A stretch of DNA of 9,846 nt from Candidatus Methanocorpusculum equi (GTDB lineage Archaea; Halobacteriota; Methanomicrobia; Methanomicrobiales; Methanocorpusculaceae). The position numbers and the translations under genes were made by a program. This document shows, piece by piece, positions 4,722 through 9,846 of this stretch. The notes beneath the pieces are model-generated. The model had not been told where the DNA came from. It searched no databases and saw only the letters and a program-made list of their open reading frames with translations. Location of the stretch: contig JAGHSU010000081.1 in the NCBI GenBank assembly GCA_018065685.1, positions 1 through 9,846 on the forward strand, given 5' to 3'. Each line of letters starts with the position of its first letter. The first letter of the stretch is position 1.

Positions 4722-6151
4722 CCGAAGAGAACTTTCAGGTAATCATCGGCCTTGAGGTGCACTGCCAGCTCAATACGAAGACAAAGCTCTTCTGCAGCTG
4801 CTCGGCAGATTTCCGTGCCGATGCGCCAAACACCCATGTCTGTCCGGTCTGTCTGGGACTCCCGGGAGCCCTTCCGGTCTTAAACAAAAAGGCCGTTATG
4901 TATGCCTTAAAGGTTGCAAAGGCATTAAACTGCACCATCCCCGAGGAGGGAGAGTTCTGCAGAAAGAACTACTTCTACCCGGACCTGGTCAAGGCATATC
5001 AGATTACCATGGGAGATGACCCGCTTGCTGTCGGAGGATACATCGAAATCGAGGACGATGCCGGAAACCCCAAAGTGGTAAATCTTACAAGAATCCATGT
5101 GGAAGAAGACCCGGGCCGTCTCGTACATATGGGCAACAAAGAACGCGGTTATTATACACTGGTCGATTATAACCGTTCCGGAATTCCGTTAATTGAAATG
5201 GTAACAGAGCCCGAGCTTTCCTCACCGAAGGAGGCACGGCGGCTCCTAAACAAGCTTCGGGCCACTCTTGAATACCTTGATGTCTTTGACCCGGAAAAGG
5301 AGGGATCGCTTCGTGTTGATGCAAACATCTCCATCAAGGGACACGAACGTGTTGAAATCAAGAACATCTCCTCCTACAAGGGTGTTGAAAAGGCACTGAC
5401 CTTTGAAATTACCCGTCAGAAGAATCTTATCAGAAGAGGCGGAGAGATTGTCCGCGAAACAAGACACTTCCAGGAAGGAAAGGGTACTACCACTTCTGCA
5501 CGTTCCAAGGAGACGGCAAACGACTACCGCTACTTCCCTGAGCCGGACCTTCCGGTCATCCGCGTTGCCGACTGGGTCAAAGAGATTGCCCTGCCGGAGC
5601 TTCCGGATGCACGCCGTGACCGCTTCATGCAGCAGTACGGTATCGCGGTAAATCATGCACGGACGCTTACCGGCGACTTAAAACTTGCCGAGTTCTATGA
5701 GACAATCGCAAAGGAGGGGGCAGCAATTGCCGCCTCATGGACTGCTGATGTCTTAATCGGAGAACTCAACTACCGTGATATGGCGGTATCAGAGGTTTCC
5801 GGACACGCGGCAGAGTTTGCAGAGCTGATAGCACTTGTCCGTGACAAAAAGATTACCGACAAGGCAGGTGTCGAGGTGCTTCGTGTCTGGCTTGATGCCA
5901 TCCACAAAGAAGGTAAATGCGAAAAGCCGGCAGCAATTGTCGAGCGGCTCGGACTTACCCGCGAGTCGGGAGAGTCCTTCAGAGGCATTGTTGAGGCAAT
6001 CCTTGAGAAGAACCCGCAGGCTGTTGCAGACCACAGGGCAGGTAAAAAAGGAGCCCTGAACTTTATCGTCGGACAGGTTATGAAAGAGATAAAGGGTAAA
6101 TCAGACCCCCGTGAAATCCATGCCATGATTTCTGAAATTTTAGGAGAATAA
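4718..6151 (+). CDS. gatB: GatB, amidotransferase tRNA-binding subunit
   Basis: GatB binds the misacylated tRNA, activates its Asp or Glu side chain with ATP, and amidates it with ammonia from GatA. The 477 residues are normal length. The N-terminal cradle opens with the family signature VIIGLEVHCQLNTKTKLFCS (8-27), followed by two Cys pairs, Cys26/Cys28 and Cys42/Cys45 (HVCPVCLGLPG), the expected zinc site. RSGIPLIEMVTEPE and SLRVDANISI mark the rest of the catalytic domain. The C-terminal helical and YqeY-like tail (about 330-477), with GALNFIVGQVMKEIKGK near the end, binds the tRNA elbow. Euryarchaea usually make Gln-tRNA with GatDE, so Asp-tRNA(Asn) is the likeliest substrate here; that is inference. 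It overlaps gatA by four bases and topA begins four bases after its stop. Confidence 0.96.
   Translation: MTEENFQVIIGLEVHCQLNTKTKLFCSCSADFRADAPNTHVCPVCLGLPGALPVLNKKAVMYALKVAKALNCTIPEEGEFCRKNYFYPDLVKAYQITMGDDPLAVGGYIEIEDDAGNPKVVNLTRIHVEEDPGRLVHMGNKERGYYTLVDYNRSGIPLIEMVTEPELSSPKEARRLLNKLRATLEYLDVFDPEKEGSLRVDANISIKGHERVEIKNISSYKGVEKALTFEITRQKNLIRRGGEIVRETRHFQEGKGTTTSARSKETANDYRYFPEPDLPVIRVADWVKEIALPELPDARRDRFMQQYGIAVNHARTLTGDLKLAEFYETIAKEGAAIAASWTADVLIGELNYRDMAVSEVSGHAAEFAELIALVRDKKITDKAGVEVLRVWLDAIHKEGKCEKPAAIVERLGLTRESGESFRGIVEAILEKNPQAVADHRAGKKGALNFIVGQVMKEIKGKSDPREIHAMISEILGE
6142..6147 (+). promoter_or_regulatory. ribosome site of topA
   Basis: AGGAGA ends eight bases before the topA ATG (6156) and overlaps the last codons of gatB. 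Confidence 0.55.
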
Positions 6152-6155
6152 ACAG

Positions 6156-8750
6156 ATGCATTTAATTGTTGCTGAAAAAGCCTTAGTGGCTGAGCGTATC
6201 GCCGAGTTCCTCTCGGGACCGGGTAAAAAAGTACAGACCGTACGTGACGGAAATACCGTGCACCACATCGTAGGTGATACGGTTGTCATGGGTCTTAAAG
6301 GACATGCGGTGGAGCTTGACTTTACCGAATGGTACACCAACTGGAGATCGGCAGAGTTCACCCCGAAGAGCCTGATTAACGCAGAGATTGTAAAGCGGAT
6401 ATCCGAGGGTAAAATTGTTTCCCTTCTGAAAAAATCCGCCAAAACCGCGGATAAAATCACCATTGCGACCGACTATGACCGGGAGGGAGAGCTTATCGGA
6501 AAAGAGGCGGTAGAGCTCATCCGTCCGGTAAACAAGACGGTTACCATTAAGCGTGCACGCTTCTCGGCAATTACCAAAGAGGAAGTGCTGTCTGCAATTG
6601 AAAACGCACAGGATCTCGATGTGAATCTGGCAGAGTCAGGCGAGTCGCGTCAGGTTATTGATCTGGTCTGGGGTGCTTCCCTTACCAGATTCCTTACCAT
6701 TGCCGCTCACCGTGCCGTAGGAGATGTGCTTTCCGCAGGACGTGTGCAGAGCCCGACGCTTGCCATGATTGTGGATAAGGAACGCGAAATCGAGGCATTT
6801 GTACCTGAAAAATACTGGATGCTCACCGTTGCCGCATCAGCTGCCGGACATCAGATTGAGGCACGGCATGCACACGGGAAATTTACCGACAAGGCTGAAG
6901 CCGAAAAGGCATTTGCAGCAACCAGTGCCCCGCTGAAGGTATGCGAGGTCATTACCGGAACAAAGACCGATAAGGCCCCCACCCCGCTTGATACGACCGC
7001 ATTAATTGTCGGTGCCGGAAGACTTGGAATCTCCGCCTCGTCTGCCTTGACACGGGCGGAAGAACTCTATATGCGCGGATTTATCTCCTATCCGAGAACC
7101 GATAACACCACGTACCCGAAGAGCCTGAACACGTCAGAGCAGCTTACGATGCTTTCCGCGGGTGTGTTTGCAGCTGATGTAAAGTATGTGCGGGAAAATA
7201 TGCGTGCAGCTCCAACCCGCGGCAAAAAGCAGACAACAGACCACCCGCCAATCTATCCGACAGGGGCCGCCACTCCTGAAGATATTCCGGATGTTGTAAC
7301 CTGGAAGCTCTATGAGTTTGTGGTAAGACGGTTCTTTGCAACGCTTTGTAACGATGCGGAATGGGAGACCATGAAGGTGAACCTGTCCGCTGCAACGGAG
7401 CCGTACACGATTACCGGTGGAAGACTCGTAAAGGCGGGATGGAGAAACATCTATCCATACAGCAAGGCAGAGGAGAACGTGCTTCCAAAGATGACAGCCG
7501 GTGATTCGCTCGACTTCCTTGACAGGAAGATGGAGGAAAAGGAGACCCTTCCGCCGGCACGCTACTCGCAGAGCAAACTTATCCAGCAGATGGAAGAGAA
7601 TGGTCTTGGTACCAAATCAACCCGTCATGATGTCATTGGAAAACTGATCAGCAGAAAGTATGTCGAAGGAAACCCGTTAAAGCCCACAGTTGTCGGACGT
7701 GCCGTGACAGAGACTCTTGAAAAGTATGCTCCGACGATTGCACTGCCTGATATGACAAAGACGCTTGAAGAGCACATGGCCGATATTACAACCGGCAGTA
7801 AGACGCTTGAGGCGGTTTTAAGCGAATCACGCGGAATGCTTACCGCAACGTTCGAGAAGCTTGAGGCAAACGAGGAGGCAATCGGGGAAGAAATTATGCT
7901 GAAGACCCGTGAGACGCAGAACATCGGCACATGTCCGGTCTGCGGTAAAGTGCTTTCCATCAAGCGGGTCAGGGGACGGCAGTTTATCGGGTGTTCCGGA
8001 TATCCCGAGTGTACCTTTAACATCAGCCTTCCTCCGGTGAACTGGGGTAATGCAGTAAAGATTGATGATATCTGCGAAGTGCACAATGTGCATCATGTCC
8101 AGCTCTTAAGAAAAGGAAACCCGCCATGGAAGCTCGGATGCCCGGTCTGTTCCCATATCGAGACCGGAAAAGGCGTTTTGAAGATGATGCCCGGGATCAC
8201 CGATGCTGATGTTGCAAAGCTGAATGCTGCGCATATCTATACCGCATATGATTTCCAGAACATCCCGTCAGAGAAGGTCGCGGAGCGTCTGCAGATTTCC
8301 CCTGAAGCCGCAGCAAAACTGAAGGCTGATGCCGAAGATGTTATTGAGGCACTCCGGATGGCAGCAGAGCTGAAGCGGTTTGTCGCCCCTCTGATTCCCT
8401 TTAAGAGAAGACGGTCCGCCGGGTCTGTGGTTAACGCAATGAGAAACGACGGAATCCGGGATATCTACGCTCTTGTCAAAGTAAAGCCTGCGGATATGAT
8501 TAAGTACGGTGTAACCGAGGAAGAGGCAAAGACGGTGATTGAAGCCGCGGTAGCAGAGGTTAATTCCCGCAGAATGAAAGAGACCGGTGTTGCTGCAGTG
8601 TCTTTGAAGAAGTATATTGCAGCAGGGTATGATACGCCTGAAAAGCTTGCAGCAGAGACAGCAGACAAGATTTCCGCAAAGACCGGTGTTTCCATTCCGA
8701 CAGTGATACGGCACTTAAAGCTGGTTTCCGCATATCTGAATCAGCAGTGA
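6156..8750 (+). CDS. topA: DNA topoisomerase I (type IA) with helix-hairpin-helix tail
   Basis: This 864-residue enzyme relaxes negatively supercoiled DNA by transient single-strand cleavage through a 5'-phosphotyrosine link. The Toprim domain supplies Glu7 (LIVAEKAL) and the acidic cluster ATDYDREGELIG (Asp106, Asp108, Glu110). SAGRVQSPTLAMIVDKEREI (193-212) is the core signature. The catalytic tyrosine is Tyr312 in GFISYPRTDNTTYP (308-321), and GLGTKSTRHDVIGKLISRKYV (483-503) closes the core. A zinc finger follows with Cys593, Cys596, Cys613 and Cys619, then a second possible metal site with Cys640, His643, Cys662 and Cys665. Residues about 675-864 hold helix-hairpin-helix-like repeats (MPGITDADVAKLNAAHIYTA and two weaker copies), probably for DNA binding. 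There is no reverse-gyrase helicase, which fits a mesophile. It sits between gatB and trmJ with gaps of four and three bases. Confidence 0.95.
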   Translation: MHLIVAEKALVAERIAEFLSGPGKKVQTVRDGNTVHHIVGDTVVMGLKGHAVELDFTEWYTNWRSAEFTPKSLINAEIVKRISEGKIVSLLKKSAKTADKITIATDYDREGELIGKEAVELIRPVNKTVTIKRARFSAITKEEVLSAIENAQDLDVNLAESGESRQVIDLVWGASLTRFLTIAAHRAVGDVLSAGRVQSPTLAMIVDKEREIEAFVPEKYWMLTVAASAAGHQIEARHAHGKFTDKAEAEKAFAATSAPLKVCEVITGTKTDKAPTPLDTTALIVGAGRLGISASSALTRAEELYMRGFISYPRTDNTTYPKSLNTSEQLTMLSAGVFAADVKYVRENMRAAPTRGKKQTTDHPPIYPTGAATPEDIPDVVTWKLYEFVVRRFFATLCNDAEWETMKVNLSAATEPYTITGGRLVKAGWRNIYPYSKAEENVLPKMTAGDSLDFLDRKMEEKETLPPARYSQSKLIQQMEENGLGTKSTRHDVIGKLISRKYVEGNPLKPTVVGRAVTETLEKYAPTIALPDMTKTLEEHMADITTGSKTLEAVLSESRGMLTATFEKLEANEEAIGEEIMLKTRETQNIGTCPVCGKVLSIKRVRGRQFIGCSGYPECTFNISLPPVNWGNAVKIDDICEVHNVHHVQLLRKGNPPWKLGCPVCSHIETGKGVLKMMPGITDADVAKLNAAHIYTAYDFQNIPSEKVAERLQISPEAAAKLKADAEDVIEALRMAAELKRFVAPLIPFKRRRSAGSVVNAMRNDGIRDIYALVKVKPADMIKYGVTEEEAKTVIEAAVAEVNSRRMKETGVAAVSLKKYIAAGYDTPEKLAAETADKISAKTGVSIPTVIRHLKLVSAYLNQQ

Positions 8751-8753
8751 AGA

Positions 8754-9503
8754 ATGCCGCAGATTGATATTGTCCTTGTCGAGCCGCTCTATGAGGGAAA
8801 TATAGGTTTTGCCTCCCGTGTTATGAAGAACTTCGGGTTCCATAATATGGTGCTCATAAATCCGCCGAAGATGACGATTGAAGCGGAGGCCCGGGCGTCA
8901 CACGCGAAGGATGTTTTACACAACGCAGAACTCCTGACCCTTGACGAGGTGTTTGAGCGGAGTGACATCTCCGTTGCAACGACCGGGGGGCTTTCCAAGT
9001 CGGTGTCTCATCCGATGCGGATGCCCTATTATTCGCCGGCGGAGCTTCGCGATATTGTAGCCCCTGTTGACGGCAGGGTGTCGATTCTTTTCGGCCGGGA
9101 GAACTGGGGGCTGAATAATGAGGAGATTTCCCGCTGTGATATTGTGTGTACGATTCCAACCGCGGAGGAGTATCCGATTATGAATATCTCACATGCAATC
9201 GGTGTTGTCTGTTATGAGCTCGCACATCTTCCGCGGGGGGAGTATGCCCTTGCAAGCCACCGTGAGATGGAAGGGCTCTATCACCATATCGGGGAGTTTT
9301 TAGGAGAGATTGAGCATCCGATTGAGAAGCGTGAGGCAACGCTGCTTCTTGCCAAGCGGATTTTCGGACGGACACGGCTTACGGTCCGTGAGGCGAGTAC
9401 GATGCACGGGATTTTACGAAGAGCTGAGCGGATAATGCGGATTGCACGGGATGAGGGAAAGTATCCGGCGGAGAATGCGCCGGGTGCCGGGGATGAAGAG
9501 TAA
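8754..9503 (+). CDS. trmJ: TrmJ-like SPOUT tRNA 2'-O-methyltransferase
   Basis: This 249-residue protein is a SpoU/TrmH-superfamily SPOUT RNA methyltransferase, best matched to TrmJ, which methylates the 2'-hydroxyl of nucleotide 32 in tRNA anticodon loops using S-adenosylmethionine. Motif 1 is VEPLYEGNIGFASRVMKNFG (9-28, with Asn16 and Arg22). Motif 2 is FGRENWGL (113-120). Motif 3 is PIMNISHAIGVVCYEL (141-156). Motifs 2 and 3 form the knotted SAM pocket. The C-terminal third (about 165-249) is a helical extension typical of TrmJ, ending in an acidic, low-complexity tail. Archaeal TrmJ studied in Sulfolobus acts on C32; substrate here is inferred. It starts three bases after topA with no strong ribosome site, so translation is probably coupled. 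It is the last operon gene. Other SpoU-family RNA targets cannot be excluded. Confidence 0.88.
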   Translation: MPQIDIVLVEPLYEGNIGFASRVMKNFGFHNMVLINPPKMTIEAEARASHAKDVLHNAELLTLDEVFERSDISVATTGGLSKSVSHPMRMPYYSPAELRDIVAPVDGRVSILFGRENWGLNNEEISRCDIVCTIPTAEEYPIMNISHAIGVVCYELAHLPRGEYALASHREMEGLYHHIGEFLGEIEHPIEKREATLLLAKRIFGRTRLTVREASTMHGILRRAERIMRIARDEGKYPAENAPGAGDEE

Positions 9504-9512
9504 GGGTATTTC

Positions 9513-9519
9513 TTTTTTT
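9513..9519 (+). terminator. oligo-T terminator of the gat-topA-trmJ operon
   Basis: Seven T lie about ten bases after the trmJ stop, with further T-rich stretches behind (9525-9570). No hairpin precedes them. It is the likely operon end. Confidence 0.55.
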
Positions 9520-9573
9520 GCGGGGTTTGCTGTTTTCTGCGGGTGTGGATTTTTGATGTTGTAAGTTTCAATC

Positions 9574-9637
9574 CGGGTGCTTGTGATTGCTGTTGTAGTT
9601 GACGATGGGCATGGGCAACAACCACAAAGAGCACCCG
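9574..9637. repeat. imperfect inverted repeat / stem-loop
   Basis: CGGGTGCT (9574-9581) pairs perfectly with AGCACCCG (9630-9637). Inside it, TGTGATTGCTGTTG on the left matches CAACAACCACAAAG on the right with a few mismatches and bulges, giving a stem of roughly 16-18 pairs around a GATGGGCATGGGC-containing loop. It lies about 70 bases after the operon's last stop codon, beyond the T-tract. Confidence 0.45.
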
Positions 9638-9846
9638 CGGATGAATTATCCTCCCAAACCTCCCCGCGAAGGTCTGCATCCCCCCAGACACCCCGCATCG
9701 TGGAAAAGACAAAACTCCTTACAGAACCGGCTCCCTCCTTTGCCCATTGTAGTATCCCGAAATTAGTTCACAAGTTTTTGACCAATCAAATCCGAAATTA
9801 TGTTTTGTTTCAAGAACTATCCAAAAATTGGTCCTTGATTTTCAAA

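Larger units (their letters stand above)
9504..9846. other. gene-poor stretch after the operon
   Basis: No convincing gene is seen. Open frames on the minus strand here are antisense to trmJ or low complexity. The stretch contains the operon terminator, the stem-loop at 9574-9637, and from about 9735 an AT-rich tract with a nine-base direct repeat CCGAAATTA (9757-9765 and 9792-9800) and a seven-base inverted repeat GACCAAT/ATTGGTC (9780-9786 and 9827-9833). The last part could be a promoter or operator for a gene beyond the window. Confidence 0.4.

Noticed and set aside
9281..9712. 143-residue minus-strand frame overlapping the end of trmJ
   Set aside because: It is antisense to trmJ and its terminator, Ser/Arg/Gln-rich, with no promoter or family features.
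9750..9846. Possible start of a CRISPR array or insertion-sequence end
   Set aside because: Repeats are only 7-9 bases, present twice, without regular spacers, target duplication or a transposase.

Overview
The window looks like a piece of a euryarchaeal methanogen chromosome, most likely Methanomicrobiales and possibly Methanocorpusculum or a close relative (inferred from gene content and style, not searched). The archaeal signs are a phosphomevalonate dehydratase small subunit (DUF126), a short archaeal-type GatA, a GatCAB operon, a type IA topoisomerase with a helix-hairpin-helix tail, a TrmJ-type SPOUT methyltransferase, AT-rich box A elements about 26-27 bases ahead of start codons (leaderless transcripts), strong GGTGAT/GAGGAGG ribosome sites inside operons, and oligo-T terminators.

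Layout. Bases 1-2402 are read on the minus strand. From the right: a leaderless DUF126 gene (2381-1971), then 7 bases later a radical SAM protein with a degenerate B12-binding domain (1963-857), a GC hairpin, a leaderless orphan gene of 81 residues (783-538) ending at an oligo-T tract, a G-quadruplex-like tract (460-479), and a small membrane-protein gene that appears broken by one extra base (359-53). From 2435 onward the plus strand is read: a divergent FdhD-like gene (2435-3058), an oligo-T terminator, then a compact operon gatC-gatA-gatB-topA-trmJ (3159-9503) with overlaps or gaps of a few bases, closed by an oligo-T terminator. Bases 9504-9846 hold no convincing gene but contain an imperfect inverted repeat and short direct/inverted repeats.

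Functional picture. GatCAB amidates Asp-tRNA(Asn) (and possibly Glu-tRNA(Gln)); TrmJ 2'-O-methylates the tRNA anticodon loop; TopA handles DNA topology. DUF126 supplies the small subunit of the archaeal mevalonate-route dehydratase; its usual large partner (aconitase X) is not in the window. The FdhD-like protein belongs to the family that sulfurates the molybdenum/tungsten cofactor of formate dehydrogenase, but several signature residues are missing.

Most notable: (1) gatC is interrupted by a one-base frameshift at 3333-3334, and the missing C-terminus is intact in another frame; (2) the gat leader has a minimal Met-Asn-stop ORF behind a good ribosome site, just upstream of the operon for Asn-tRNA synthesis; (3) one quasi-palindromic box A sits midway between the divergent DUF126 and FdhD-like genes, at the leaderless distance from both start codons; (4) a second one-base frameshift lies in the small membrane gene, so either both are real mutations or the sequence has indel errors. 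I found no CRISPR array, IS element, tRNA or rRNA, and no clearly new multi-gene defence or metabolic system.
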